Positions 46,756 through 57,261 of a stretch of DNA of 64,000 nucleotides are shown here, piece after piece. Numbering within the stretch: the first letter of the stretch is position 1; every line of letters starts with the position of its first letter. A program made the position numbers and the translations under genes. The notes beneath the pieces were generated by a model. It did no database searches and had not been told where the DNA came from. It saw nothing but the letters and a program-made list of their open reading frames with translations. This DNA comes from Phytopythium helicoides (Eukaryota; Oomycota; Peronosporomycetes; Pythiales; Pythiaceae), in NCBI GenBank assembly GCA_024867545.1, contig JANFNE010000027.1:620001-684000 (forward strand), given 5' to 3'.

Positions 46756-48876
46756 TTAGTCTCGGATACCGAGCTGGTCGCCGGCGACGGTCTCGTCCGT
46801 GTTTTCGGCGATGACCTTGAGCGCCATGATGTCGTCGTTCACGTTGCAGACGGTCGACAGGCGGTCGGCGAAGAAGTCCATGGTCGTATACAACGCCCAG
46901 GCGGACGGCAGGTCGCTCGTGGCGAACACCGTCTTGTACATGGTGGCCATCACGACCTGCCCAGCACTCGGCACGGGCGGCGTCGCAATGCACGCGATGA
47001 TCGTCAAGAAGAAAATTGCGAGGATTCGCAGCGACGTGAGCTCATCGCCGTTGCCTGACGCCTCAGCGAGATAGACGATGCCGATCGGGTAGTAGAAACC
47101 CGCGCCGGAGAAGTTGGTCACGACTCCAAGAGAGATGACAAAGTTAGCCAGCGACTGCGAGCACACGCGAGCCTTCTGCAGACAACTGAGTGTCACGGGA
47201 GCGGTGGCGAGCGAAGACGCCGAGCCGAACGCGAAAATGTACGAGCGCACCATGAGCTTCATGTGGTTGTACGGGTTGCAGCGCGTGAAGAAGAACATGA
47301 CGGCCGGGAACACGAGCAGCATCTGCACAAGCAAGCCGCAGATCGTGGCAATGAGGTAGATGTAAACGTCTCCAAACTGGTTGACTGCGTCCTGGTTGTT
47401 GGAGAACGATCCGGCAATGATGGACACGACAGCAACCGGCGTGAGCCAGATGACCCACTCCAGCGCCAGGAAGAATGAGTTGCGCATCTGCAGCAGCACC
47501 ATGTACAGGTAATTGATGCGGCGCGAGCGCGTGAAGTAGTTGCGACCGGCAATCGCACCCATGACCATTGCGAACGTGATAACAGACATGAGCTCACTGG
47601 TACCGGACATGGCTGAGAACAGGTTCTCCGGTACGATCGAATCAAGCATGAGAATCAACTGGTCCGTGAGCGTGTAGTCGGCGGTCGTGGTAGTGGACTT
47701 CGTAAAGGTGTTGTACACATCATCAATGACGAATGATGTGCTGTTGCTCGCGTCTGTCGAGTTGGCGCCGCTGATGCACACCATCGAGCCGTTCTTGTGC
47801 ATGTGCATCGGCAGTCCGTTGCCACAGGAGAAGCCGACGGAGTTCGAGGCCGTCGACGAGTAGTTCGTGTCAGCAATGGCGCGGAACAGCGGACGGAAAG
47901 CCAAAGCAATCGCCAGACCAGCCGCAGTGCCCGTGAACGACTCGGTCAGGAAGATCTTGGCTGTCTGGAGTCCAATGGCCGATACCTTGCCGACATACAC
48001 AATATCACCGATAGCGACGGCGACGGAGCAGAAGACGTACGGCACGACAAGGGCCTTCACAGCACGCAGGAAAAGATCACCAGGCAGTGCCACCCATTCG
48101 GCAGCAATGTTGGACACCTTGATAGTTGCGAACAAAATACCGAGACCCAGACCAAGCACAGCGCCGATGAGAATGTGCGTGACTGACACCTTGACCGTCG
48201 CATGGGTGCCCTTGAAAGCCTCGACGGGGTCCTGGCTGTCACGCTCTTCGATCGTCACGAACGGGTTGGAGCGGCGAAGAGGAGCGTATTCACTCGGGTA
48301 CTCGTCGCTATGCATCATAGCGGGCGACGATTCATTGCTTGGGTACTCTCCGCTGTTCTTGTTGTTCGCGCCGCGGGTCGTAAAGTTGGTGCGAGGGCTC
48401 TGGGCGACGCTGAGCGTCGGGTCGCTGCTCTTGAACGTTCCGTCCGAGTTGACGGTTGCATTCTGGTTGGCACGGCTGGTAAAGTTGGTGCGCGGCGAGG
48501 CTTGGCTCGTGAAATTCGTTCGTGGCTCGGCGCGACCAGTAAAGTTCGTTCGCGGAGAGCCTCGACCGGTAAAGTTGGTGCGAGGGGAGCCGCGAGCAGC
48601 GCCATATGCGCCGTACTGGAACCCTCCTGCTCCGATGCCGGCTCCCGTGAAGTCGGTGCGGGGTTCCGGTCGCCGATGCGGAATGTCGGAAGTTGGCGTG
48701 GGAGGCATGGAGGAGGACTGCGAGGACAGTGAGCCGAGCCGGGCGGACGAGCGACGAGGGTCTCCGGTCAAGTGCGACCGCTGGAGCACACGCTGCTGCT
48801 CGTCATCGAGCAGCACGATGGCAGGGCCAGCCGATCGAGGCGGGTGAGCCACGAAGTCGTCAAAACCTCGCTGCAT
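46756..48876 (-). CDS. SLC1/DAACS-type symporter, paralogue 3 with amplified SPRTNFT motif
   Basis: A 706-aa, intronless protein, the longest of the array. The N-terminus has IVLLDDEQQ, then six copies of an [SE]PRT[ND]FT motif: EPRTDFT, SPRTNFT twice, EPRTNFT, SPRTNFT, and SPRTNFTTRG. Other copies have one. The SNPFVTIEERDSQDPVEAFKG block precedes the membrane core. HP1 is SASSLATAPVTL, TM7 NFSGAGFYYPIG, HP2 GTPP-like ATPPVPSAG and TM8 DRLSTVCNVNDD (substrate Arg replaced by Ser). It is the most divergent member and may be the ancestral one, separated from the rest by unrelated genes on one side. Confidence 0.9.
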   Translation of the reverse strand: MQRGFDDFVAHPPRSAGPAIVLLDDEQQRVLQRSHLTGDPRRSSARLGSLSSQSSSMPPTPTSDIPHRRPEPRTDFTGAGIGAGGFQYGAYGAARGSPRTNFTGRGSPRTNFTGRAEPRTNFTSQASPRTNFTSRANQNATVNSDGTFKSSDPTLSVAQSPRTNFTTRGANNKNSGEYPSNESSPAMMHSDEYPSEYAPLRRSNPFVTIEERDSQDPVEAFKGTHATVKVSVTHILIGAVLGLGLGILFATIKVSNIAAEWVALPGDLFLRAVKALVVPYVFCSVAVAIGDIVYVGKVSAIGLQTAKIFLTESFTGTAAGLAIALAFRPLFRAIADTNYSSTASNSVGFSCGNGLPMHMHKNGSMVCISGANSTDASNSTSFVIDDVYNTFTKSTTTTADYTLTDQLILMLDSIVPENLFSAMSGTSELMSVITFAMVMGAIAGRNYFTRSRRINYLYMVLLQMRNSFFLALEWVIWLTPVAVVSIIAGSFSNNQDAVNQFGDVYIYLIATICGLLVQMLLVFPAVMFFFTRCNPYNHMKLMVRSYIFAFGSASSLATAPVTLSCLQKARVCSQSLANFVISLGVVTNFSGAGFYYPIGIVYLAEASGNGDELTSLRILAIFFLTIIACIATPPVPSAGQVVMATMYKTVFATSDLPSAWALYTTMDFFADRLSTVCNVNDDIMALKVIAENTDETVAGDQLGIRD

Positions 48877-49681
48877 GGCGACGGAGCTGGCGAGGCAGTC
48901 GGCAAGCTCGGGGCTGGAGCTGTGGGCTCTGGGGCGCGAGGAGAAGCGGCGAGTGCGCTGCTCCGGTCATGAGCAGCTCAAGAGCTCAAGAGGGAGCGCG
49001 TGGATTAGAGGGACTTGAGGCTCAACAAGGACTGGTGGGCTGCAAATCGTGCCTGGATTTAGTGCCTGTTATTCTGTGAGACGCGCCATATCCTCTTGAT
49101 ATTTGTATACTTGAAAGTCTCTGAACTTCCTGATATGAGCCAGATGTCAGTATCCGGACATCGAGTCGGACTACAGCCATCGCGAGGAAAAAGGGCCGCT
49201 CGGGATTGTCTCTTGATGTGGATACTTCCTCGAGACCGTTGTCAAACGGTATGGTATACAAAGATCAAGTGAAATGGACACTTTAGCGAGGCGTGGAGAG
49301 TCACCAGGAGCCGGTCGACGCGAACGCACATGGACAGTCACGCGTGAACTGGCTGCCTCTGCGTCACTGGTGGTGGGTCCTCGAGGCGCTCGAGGCGCCA
49401 AGATGTCCGACTTGAGCTGCGATCGATCACGACGTTGCTTTCGGTCAGTGAGTCACCGGAGCTTTGGCTGCTTTCTCAGCTCGTTCGTCTGCACAGGTCA
49501 AATCGCCTCTGAGCGGTAGACGAGTCTGTGCCACGTTGCACGAATTCCAGGATGGGCCGCAGAGGAGAGGAGTTTCAAGGAGCCAAGATTGTTGACGTTG
49601 ATTCCATTCACGAGGGCTCGACAGCTTGTTGATCAACGCATCGGACATGTACTTCTAGGAGGAGGTTCATACTGCTGCAGG
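48877..49681. other. intergenic
   Basis: Contains the 5' region of the 46756-48876 transporter and the 3' side of the next copy. No gene recognised. Confidence 0.45.
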
Positions 49682-51583
49682 CTACTCGCGATGGCCAAGC
49701 ATGTCGGCCGCGACGGTCTCATCCGTGTTCTCCGCGATCACCTTCAGCGCCATGATGTCGTCGTTCACGTTGCAAACTGTCGAGAGGCGATCGACCACTA
49801 CATCCATCGCCACATATAGTGCCCACGTCGACGGGAGCGTGCCAGTCGAGAAGATGGTCTGATACATGGTCGACATCATCGCAATACCGGAGTTCGGGAT
49901 CGGTGGGGTACCGAAGCACGCAACGAGCGTCAGCAAGTACAGCACCACAATGCGTGTAGCCGTCAGCTCGTCGCCATTGCCAGAAGACTCGGCCAAAAAG
50001 ACGATTCCCATCGGGTAGTACCAGCCTGCGCCAGTCACGTTGGCAACCACGCCGACTGAAATGACAAAGTTTGCCAGCGATTGAGAGCACACACGAGCCT
50101 TCTGGATACAGGAGAGCGTGATGGGGGCCGTCGCAAGCGAAGATGCAGAGCAGAAAGCGAACACATACGATCGCACCATGATCTTCATGTGTGTGTACGG
50201 GTTGCATCGGGTGAAGAGGAAGTAGACGATGGGGACGACCACGAAGATCTGCACCACCAAAGCGCACAGAGCCGCCAGTGGGTAGACGTACACATCCGAG
50301 AACTTGCTGAGTGCATCCTGGTTCGAGGCGAACGAGCCTGCGATGATGGAGATGATGGCGACGGGAGTTGCCCAGATCACCCACTCGATAGCCAAGAAGA
50401 ACGCGTTACGCATCTGCAGAAGGACCGTGTACAGATAGTTGACTCGGCGTGTCTGGTTGAAGAAGTTGCGACCAGCGATCGCTCCCATGACCATCGCGAA
50501 CGTAATCGTGGAGAGAAGCTCGATGTTGTACATAGACTCGAAGATGTTCGCAGGCACGATGGTCGTGAGGATGGAGACCAGCTGGTCGCTGAGCCCAATC
50601 GTCGTGTCCACAGACGAAGTGCTCTTCTCAAAGGCGTCGTTCACGTCGACAATCGTGAACGACGAGTTCGCAGTGAGCACCAAGGGGTTTGCGGTGCATG
50701 CGAGTGTTCCATTATCTTGCATCTCGAGGCCCAAGCCGTTGCCACAGACAAAGCCCAAGGCGCTGTTTGAGCTTGATTCATACGTGCTGACTCGGAACAG
50801 CGGGCGGAAGAGGAGAGCGACAACAAGCCCAGAGAGACTTGCGGTCGATGCCTCGGTCAGGAAGACCTTGAACGTCTGGAAGCCCACGGCCGACACCTTG
50901 CCGACGAACACAATGTCACCAATGGCGACAGCGACTGAGCAGAACACGTAGGGAACGACAAGCGCCTTGATGGCTCGAAGAAACAGGGTACCAGGGAGAG
51001 CAACCCAGTCTGCGACCGTGTCAGACACCCCGACAGAGCTGAGGAAAATGCCAAGAGCTAAGCCGATCACTGCGCCGATGATGATGTACGGCACCGACAC
51101 ATTCACGTGCGCTCGAGCTCCCTTGAAGGCCTCGATGGCGTCCTGGCTGTCACGCTCCTCGATCGTGATGAACGGGTTGGATCCTCGGATCATGGTGTAC
51201 TCGTCCATGCCGCCCTTGGCGCTGCTTCCGACCGACATCAAGGTCTCCGAGTCTCCGCTGTCGTTGCCATAGGTCTGCTTGTTGCGCGTGGTGAAGTTGG
51301 TGCGAGGGCTGCCGGTCGACGGGAAGCTGTTGCCGCTGGGCTCCCGATTACGACTGGACCCAGACGCCCGCGAGTTGTTCGTGCCGGTCGTGTCGAGCGA
51401 GTAGAGCGGGCGCTGGTCTCGCTCTAGGGGCGTGGCGAGTGGGAGCCCCGACAAGCCGAACGAGGCGCGGCCCTGGCTGTAGACCGGTCCGGTGCGCTCC
51501 TGTCCGAGTGCTTGGCGTTGCTCGTCGTCGAGCAGGATGAGCCCCGACGGCGCGGGAGGAGCTGGCGGGCGTTGCATGCCCAC
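49682..51583 (-). CDS. SLC1/DAACS-type symporter, paralogue 4
   Basis: 633 aa; Met1 is two codons before the MQRPPAPPAPSGLILLDDEQ shared by paralogues, so either may start. Tag motifs SPRTNFTTRNK, DSETLMSVGSS, EYTMIRGSNPFITIEERDSQ. The core is complete: HP1 SASSLATAPITL, TM7 NVTGAGWYYPMG, HP2 GTPPIPNSG, TM8 DRLSTVCNVNDD (Ser at the substrate Arg position). Closest relative appears to be the 52544 copy. Confidence 0.9.
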   Translation of the reverse strand: MGMQRPPAPPAPSGLILLDDEQRQALGQERTGPVYSQGRASFGLSGLPLATPLERDQRPLYSLDTTGTNNSRASGSSRNREPSGNSFPSTGSPRTNFTTRNKQTYGNDSGDSETLMSVGSSAKGGMDEYTMIRGSNPFITIEERDSQDAIEAFKGARAHVNVSVPYIIIGAVIGLALGIFLSSVGVSDTVADWVALPGTLFLRAIKALVVPYVFCSVAVAIGDIVFVGKVSAVGFQTFKVFLTEASTASLSGLVVALLFRPLFRVSTYESSSNSALGFVCGNGLGLEMQDNGTLACTANPLVLTANSSFTIVDVNDAFEKSTSSVDTTIGLSDQLVSILTTIVPANIFESMYNIELLSTITFAMVMGAIAGRNFFNQTRRVNYLYTVLLQMRNAFFLAIEWVIWATPVAIISIIAGSFASNQDALSKFSDVYVYPLAALCALVVQIFVVVPIVYFLFTRCNPYTHMKIMVRSYVFAFCSASSLATAPITLSCIQKARVCSQSLANFVISVGVVANVTGAGWYYPMGIVFLAESSGNGDELTATRIVVLYLLTLVACFGTPPIPNSGIAMMSTMYQTIFSTGTLPSTWALYVAMDVVVDRLSTVCNVNDDIMALKVIAENTDETVAADMLGHRE

Positions 51584-52543
51584 TCTCCGCCTCGTTAGCG
51601 GTGTTGATCCCCTTGCTGGTCAGCGGGCGGAAGCTCGAGTACGCGAACGAAGCGAGAAGAGCAAGTGAGACCGTCGCGGGAAAAAGCTAAGCGGGTCAAG
51701 CGATGAGTGGGACGGAATCTCTCGGGCTGGCTATTGGTGTCGGCCGAACTGAACTCGCGATTCAACCGCGTGGTGACACATCCTGTCTGGCCTTGCACGC
51801 CCTCATCTTCCGCTGGTTTAGTGGCGTCTGGAGCTTGTGACGTCTCCCTCGGCGTGCTTCAGACCGAGCCCAGCACGAACATGCGGTCGCTAGCTCCAGG
51901 TCAGGCGATCTGCAGAGACCGGCGCCGAGTACCACTGCAACGGCGGCAATGGTGGACTCGACCCGCTCTCTGCGCCGCTCGGAGCCGCTTCTTGAGGGGG
52001 ATGTACAGCCTACGTGTACGACATGGCACGCATAGAGCTCGCAGCAACCCCGTCGCTCCAGGCTGGACCGACGGCGCCGCCGCTTGCTGGCCCAGCCTCG
52101 ACGGTGGATTGGTGTGCCGACAGTTGATGCGTCTTGAGGTCACGCAGCCAGCTGGCCGAGTGAGTAGCTCGAAGACGCGTCGTGTAAGCGTCGTCGTTCG
52201 CGGCATCCGTTCATGCGCACTGGACTCCACGAAGATGGAGCGTTTCACGCAGGTCAGGTGCTGCTTGGCGCTACAGATGATTAACTCACAGTGGCCTTCG
52301 TCTTCCTCACCGCGAGGCCAACGTGGGCAGCTCGATTGGGGCAGGGTCGTTCCGATGAGCCCGATCAAAAAGGCTTCCGCAAGGATTCTGCACCCCCACC
52401 ACGTGGTGCTACAGCTGCCGCATCAGCAAGCATGGGCTTGAAACGGCGGCACAACGAATGATCAGGTCGACAGACAAAGCACGGAGACGGAGCCTTGGTT
52501 GGGAAGTGAGATTGAGAGATAAATACAAGCGTACATGTCGGCG
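51584..52543. other. intergenic
   Basis: Holds the upstream region of paralogue 4, including a weak initiator-like CTCACTTGCTC on the minus strand near 51657-51668. Open frames inside show no similarity to known proteins. Confidence 0.45.
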
Positions 52544-54406
52544 CTAATCGCGAAGGCCGAGCTTATCGTCTGTGACGGTCTCGTCCGTGTTCTCCGCGAT
52601 CACCTTCAGCGCCATGATGTCGTCGTTCACGTTGCAAACTGTCGAGAGGCGATCGACCACCACGTCCATCGCCACAAACAGCGCCCATGTCGACGGGAGC
52701 GTGCCAGTCGAGAAGACAGTTTGGTAGATGGTCGACATCATTGCAATGCCACCGCTGGGGATAGGCGGGGTACCGAAGCACGCAACGAGCGTCAGCAAGT
52801 ACAGCACCACAATGCGTGTGGCCGTCAGCTCGTCGCCGTTCCCCGACGACTCGGCCAAAAAGACGATCCCAACTGGATAATACCATCCTGCTCCCGTCAC
52901 GTTGGCGACTACGCCGACTGAAATGACAAAGTTTGCCAGCGACTGGGAGCACACGCGAGCCTTCTGGATACAGCCGAGTGTAATTGGCGCCGTCGCGAGC
53001 GAAGAAGCCGAGCAGAAAGCGAACACATAAGACCGAATCATGAGCTTCATATGCGTGTACGGGTTGCATCGGGTGAAGAGGAAGTAGACGATGGGGACGA
53101 CCACGAAGATCTGCACCACCAAGGCGCACAGTGCAGCAAGCGGATAGACATAGATGTCCGAGAACTTGCTGAGTGCATCCTGGTTCGAGGCGAACGCACC
53201 GCCAATAATAAACACAATAGCGACGGGAGTTGCCCAGATCACCCACTCGATAGCCAGGAAGAACGCGTTGCGCAACTGGAGAAGCACCATGTAGAGGTAG
53301 TTGATGCGTCGCGTTTTGTTGAAGAAGTTGCTACCGGCAATCGCTCCCATTACCATCGCGAACGTGATAACAGACAGGAGCTCAATGTTGTACATCGAGC
53401 TGAAAATGTTCTCAGGTACGATGGTCGTGAGGATAGACACTAGCTGATCGCTCAACCCGATCGACGTGTTCACAGTCGAGTCACTGGTCGCAAACACTTT
53501 GTTCACGTCAACGATTCGGAACGTTGAGTTTGTCGTCAGCTTAGACGGGTTACCAATGCACGCCGCAGTCCCGTTGCTTTGCATTTCCAGTGACAAATCG
53601 TTGCCACAGACAAATCCCATGGCTTCGGATGCAGTTGTGTCGTACGCCTTGTATCGAAAGAACGGTCGGAAGAGCAGTGCGACCGTAAGACCCGAGAGGC
53701 TCGAGGTTGAGGCTTCAGTCAAAAACACCTTGAACGTTTGAACTCCAACAGCCGAAACCTTACCGACGAACACGATGTCGCCGATTGCAACAGCAACTGA
53801 GCAGAACACGTAGGGAACGACGAGAGATTTGATGGCTCGAAGAAAGAGCGTGCCAGGCAACGAAACCCAGTCCGCTACCACCGTAGGCACCTTGATCGAG
53901 CTCAAAAAGATGCCAAGAGCTAAGCCGATCGCTGCACCGATGATGATGTACGGCACCGACACATTGACAGCGGGTCGTGCTCCCTTGAAGGCCTCAATGG
54001 CGTCCTGGCTGTCACGCTCCTCGATCGTGATAAACGGATTGGACCCTCGGATCATCGTATACTCGTCCGTCCCGCCTTTGGCGCTGCTTCCGACCGACAT
54101 CAGAGTTTCGCCATCACCGCTGTCGTTCCCAAAGTCCAGCTTGTTGCGAGACGTAAAGTTGGTGCGAGGGCTGTTCGACGACGGGTAGCTGCCGGCACTT
54201 GGCACGCGATTGCGACTCGACCCAGAAGCTCGAGAGCCGTTTGTGACCGTCGTATCAGTTGAGACGCCGGGGCGTGCCACGAAGCTAAAGGAAGCTCGAC
54301 CCTGACTGTAGATCGGCCCTGTGCGCTCCTGTCCGAGAGCTTGGCGCTGCTCGTCGTCGAGCAGGATGAGCCCCGATGGCACGGGAGGAGCAGGTTGGCG
54401 TTGCAT
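52544..54406 (-). CDS. SLC1/DAACS-type symporter, paralogue 5
   Basis: 620 aa from MQRQPAPPVPSGLILLDDEQ; a longer frame to 54460 crosses the transcription start region and is not conserved. Tags: SPRTNFTSRNKLDFGNDSGD and SNPFITIEERDSQDAIEAFKG. Core motifs: SASSLATAPITL, NVTGAGWYYPVG, GTPPIPSGG and DRLSTVCNVNDD. The tail DETVTDDKLGLRD differs from the usual VAxDxLGxR. Confidence 0.9.
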   Translation of the reverse strand: MQRQPAPPVPSGLILLDDEQRQALGQERTGPIYSQGRASFSFVARPGVSTDTTVTNGSRASGSSRNRVPSAGSYPSSNSPRTNFTSRNKLDFGNDSGDGETLMSVGSSAKGGTDEYTMIRGSNPFITIEERDSQDAIEAFKGARPAVNVSVPYIIIGAAIGLALGIFLSSIKVPTVVADWVSLPGTLFLRAIKSLVVPYVFCSVAVAIGDIVFVGKVSAVGVQTFKVFLTEASTSSLSGLTVALLFRPFFRYKAYDTTASEAMGFVCGNDLSLEMQSNGTAACIGNPSKLTTNSTFRIVDVNKVFATSDSTVNTSIGLSDQLVSILTTIVPENIFSSMYNIELLSVITFAMVMGAIAGSNFFNKTRRINYLYMVLLQLRNAFFLAIEWVIWATPVAIVFIIGGAFASNQDALSKFSDIYVYPLAALCALVVQIFVVVPIVYFLFTRCNPYTHMKLMIRSYVFAFCSASSLATAPITLGCIQKARVCSQSLANFVISVGVVANVTGAGWYYPVGIVFLAESSGNGDELTATRIVVLYLLTLVACFGTPPIPSGGIAMMSTIYQTVFSTGTLPSTWALFVAMDVVVDRLSTVCNVNDDIMALKVIAENTDETVTDDKLGLRD

Positions 54407-54973
54407 TGCAGCCAGCAGGAGCAAAACTGGAGCTGTGGCTGCCTGTCGGCAAAAGCGCAAGTGAGGTCAAACGGAAGCAGGGCAAAGGAGAGTTCCGGGT
54501 TGTGGATGCACTGCACACCCCACTCTATGCACTGGGCGACCGTGGTAGTTTGTAACTGCGGTGCTGTTGCCCACCTCAGGCTTACCGTGATGGTCGGCAA
54601 CAGATCCCTTCTCCGTGCACACCCTCATCATCCTCCTCGATAGCGACTCGAGCAGATACATGATGTTGACTTTCCAATTGCGTAGTAGCAGGAAGATAGC
54701 GACAGACGACCTCAATCAAGAGGATCTCTGATCGAGCACGCACGCGTTTGACGTGCTGCTGCAACGGCGGCAGGTCAGGCGATCGCACACCCTCTGCGCA
54801 ATGGACAGTGCGGCTCTATACCTTCGTGTCAGCTTCAGCTGACAGCTGGCTCACGCTTTGACGCAAAACAGGGTCTCCTGGGCTGACGAGCCGCGACGTC
54901 ACGGCCATGCGGTGCTGGACAGTTCACGGTCCACCTCGCGATTCACGATTCGTGAATCACGAACCCAATCGCA
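54407..54973. other. intergenic
   Basis: Upstream region of paralogue 5 and 3' flank of paralogue 6. Apart from the core promoter at 54448-54465 nothing was recognised; a short inverted repeat (ttcacgattcgtgaa) lies near 54941-54957. Confidence 0.45.
54448..54465 (-). promoter_or_regulatory. Inr-FPR-like core promoter
   Basis: Minus strand CTCACTTGCGCTTTTGCC, about 59 nt upstream of the ATG, aligned with the elements of the other paralogues. Confidence 0.55.
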
Positions 54974-56839
54974 CTAATCACGCCGGCCGAGCATGTCGGC
55001 TGCGACGGTCTCGTCCGTGTTCTCCGCGATCACCTTCAGCGACATTGTGACATCGTTCACGTTGCAAACTGTCAAGAGGCGGTCGACCACCACGTTCATC
55101 GCCACAAACAATGCCCATGTTGATGGCGGGTCGCTGGTAGAGAGGATCGTCTGGTACAGGATCGACATCAATTGTAGGCCGCCACCAGGAATCGGTGGTG
55201 TGCAAAAGCATGCAATTAGCGTCAGCAAGTACAGCACCACAATGCGTGTGGCCGTCAGCTCGTCGCCGTTCCCCGACGACTCGGCCAAAAACACGATCCC
55301 AACTGGATAATACCATCCTGCTCCCGTCACGTTGGCAACCACGCCGACTGAAATGACAAAGTTTGCTAGCGATTGAGAGCACACACGAGCCTTCTGGATA
55401 CAGGAGAGCGTGATGGGGGTCGTCGCAAGCGAAGAAGCCGAGCAGAACCCAAACACATAAGCTCGAATCATGAATTTCATATGCGTGTACGGGTTGCATC
55501 GGGTGAAGAGGAAGAAGACGATGGGAATAACCATGAAAATCTGCACCACCGAAGCACAAAGCGCCACCAGAAGATAGGTGTACACGTCTGGGATTTTTCT
55601 GAGTTCATCTTCGTGCGACACCAATGCGCCAGCAATAATGAACACAACGGCGACGGGAGTCCCCCAGATCACCCACTCGATTCCCAAGAAGAAAGTATTG
55701 CGAAGCTGTAGTAGCACAACATAGAGGTAGTTGACTTTACGTGTCTTGTTGAAGAAGTTTCGGCCAGCAACTGCTCCCATGACCGTTGCAAACGTAATGA
55801 TCGACAGCAGCACAACGTTGTACATCGCGCTGAAAATGTTGTTAGGGACGAGGGCCCCGAGGATAGTAATGAGCTGGTCACTCAAACCGCTCGTCGAGTA
55901 CTGAGCCGAGTCGCTGAGTTTAAAAACGTTGTTCACGTCGAAGATTCGGAATGTTGTGGACGTTGTTAGCTCATACGGATTTCCAGTGCACGTCAACGCC
56001 CCGTTGCTTTGCATTTCCAGCGAGAGATTGTTGTCGCAGACAAAAGCCATGGCTTCGGAAGCACTTTTATTGTTCGCCTTGTATTGAAAGTATGGTCGGA
56101 AGAGCAGCGCGATCGTGAGACCCGAGAGGCTTGCTGTCGCTGCCTCCGTGAAAAAGATTATGAGCGTCTGGATACCAACGGCTGAGACCTTGCCGACGTA
56201 CACGATATCTCCAATAGCAACAGCAACTGAAAAAAAGACGTAGGGAACGACGAGAGATTTGATGGCTCGCAGAAAGAGTGTTCCAGGAATCGAAACCCAC
56301 GCTGCGACCACGTCAGATACATCGAGGTAGCTTAGCAAGATGCCAATGGCAGTTCCAACCACTGCACCCAGTAATGTGTACGGGACCGACACATTGACTC
56401 CGGATCTGTTCCCCTTGAGCACCTTAATTGCTTCCAGACTGTCACGCTCGTTGATTGTGATAAACGGATTGGATCTTCGGATCGTAGTGTGCTCACCCAC
56501 GCCGTCTTTGCCGCTGCTTCCGACCGACATCAGAGTTTCTCCATCACCGCTGTCGTTGCCAAACTCCAGTTTGTTCCGAGTCGTAAAGTTAGTTCGAGGG
56601 CTGTGTGAAGCACGGTTGCTTCCACCACTTGCAATGCGACCACGAGTCGACCCGGAAGCTCGTGAATCGTTTGTGATCGTTGCGTCAGCTGAGACGCCGG
56701 GGCGTGACGCGGCACCCACGGAAGTATATCCCTGGCTGTAGATTGTTCCAACCCGCTCTCGTCGAAGCGCTTGAAACTGTTCGTCTTCGAGCAGGACGAT
56801 TCCTGCTGGAGGAGAAGCAGGAGCAGGCGAGCGTTGCAT
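54974..56839 (-). CDS. SLC1/DAACS-type symporter, paralogue 6 (divergent TM8)
   Basis: 621 aa from MQRSPAPASPPAG. Tags: IVLLEDEQ, SPRTNFTTRNKLEFGNDSGD, SNPFITINERDSLEAIKVLKG. HP1 SASSLATTPITL and TM7 NVTGAGWYYPVG are normal. TM8 is unusual: VAMNVVVDRLLTVCNVNDVTMSL, in which the conserved AMD Asp is Asn, the substrate Arg position is Leu, and the final Asp of the NVxxD motif is Val. The frame is intact. A transporter with altered or lost cation binding is a reasonable reading. Confidence 0.88.
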   Translation of the reverse strand: MQRSPAPASPPAGIVLLEDEQFQALRRERVGTIYSQGYTSVGAASRPGVSADATITNDSRASGSTRGRIASGGSNRASHSPRTNFTTRNKLEFGNDSGDGETLMSVGSSGKDGVGEHTTIRRSNPFITINERDSLEAIKVLKGNRSGVNVSVPYTLLGAVVGTAIGILLSYLDVSDVVAAWVSIPGTLFLRAIKSLVVPYVFFSVAVAIGDIVYVGKVSAVGIQTLIIFFTEAATASLSGLTIALLFRPYFQYKANNKSASEAMAFVCDNNLSLEMQSNGALTCTGNPYELTTSTTFRIFDVNNVFKLSDSAQYSTSGLSDQLITILGALVPNNIFSAMYNVVLLSIITFATVMGAVAGRNFFNKTRKVNYLYVVLLQLRNTFFLGIEWVIWGTPVAVVFIIAGALVSHEDELRKIPDVYTYLLVALCASVVQIFMVIPIVFFLFTRCNPYTHMKFMIRAYVFGFCSASSLATTPITLSCIQKARVCSQSLANFVISVGVVANVTGAGWYYPVGIVFLAESSGNGDELTATRIVVLYLLTLIACFCTPPIPGGGLQLMSILYQTILSTSDPPSTWALFVAMNVVVDRLLTVCNVNDVTMSLKVIAENTDETVAADMLGRRD

Positions 56840-57261
56840 CGCCGCAGGTAGTTGTGGAGCTGTGGCAGCTAGGCGGAAAAAGCACAAATGATAGCACAAA
56901 TGAAGCCACGGAAACGAAGTGAAGGAATGCTTGAGGCCGGGCCGAGCGTGTGCGGATGGCAGCTAAAATTTAACAAGTGTTTGCACCTAGTCCTGAGCAC
57001 GACAGCGAGTAGTGTGCAGCAGGGATCTGAAGGATGTAACTGTGGTGCCTGCTGCTTGTGGTGCCTGAGCAGGGCTAAACGCCCGGATGACTCAGTTGCA
57101 TTGGGGTTCACATCACGCAGATCCTTCCCGCCATCATCACGACTGTAGCGACTGAGCGACGACTACCGACTGGGCCACGGCGACTGCAAAATCGCTGATT
57201 GCTGAGACACGACGGTTACGCAGCTAGATGGATTTGATCACTCGCGTCATCTCATGCCATG
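56840..57261. other. intergenic
   Basis: Spacer between paralogues 6 and 7, holding the core promoter of paralogue 6. Confidence 0.45.
56875..56891 (-). promoter_or_regulatory. Inr-FPR core promoter
   Basis: Minus strand TCATTTGTGCTTTTTCC, about 52 nt upstream of the ATG. Confidence 0.6.

Noticed and set aside
54407..54460. Upstream in-frame extension of transporter paralogue 5 (similar ones at 56840-56899, 59122-59253 and 61620-61670)
   Set aside because: The extensions run into or across the predicted transcription start element and differ between copies.
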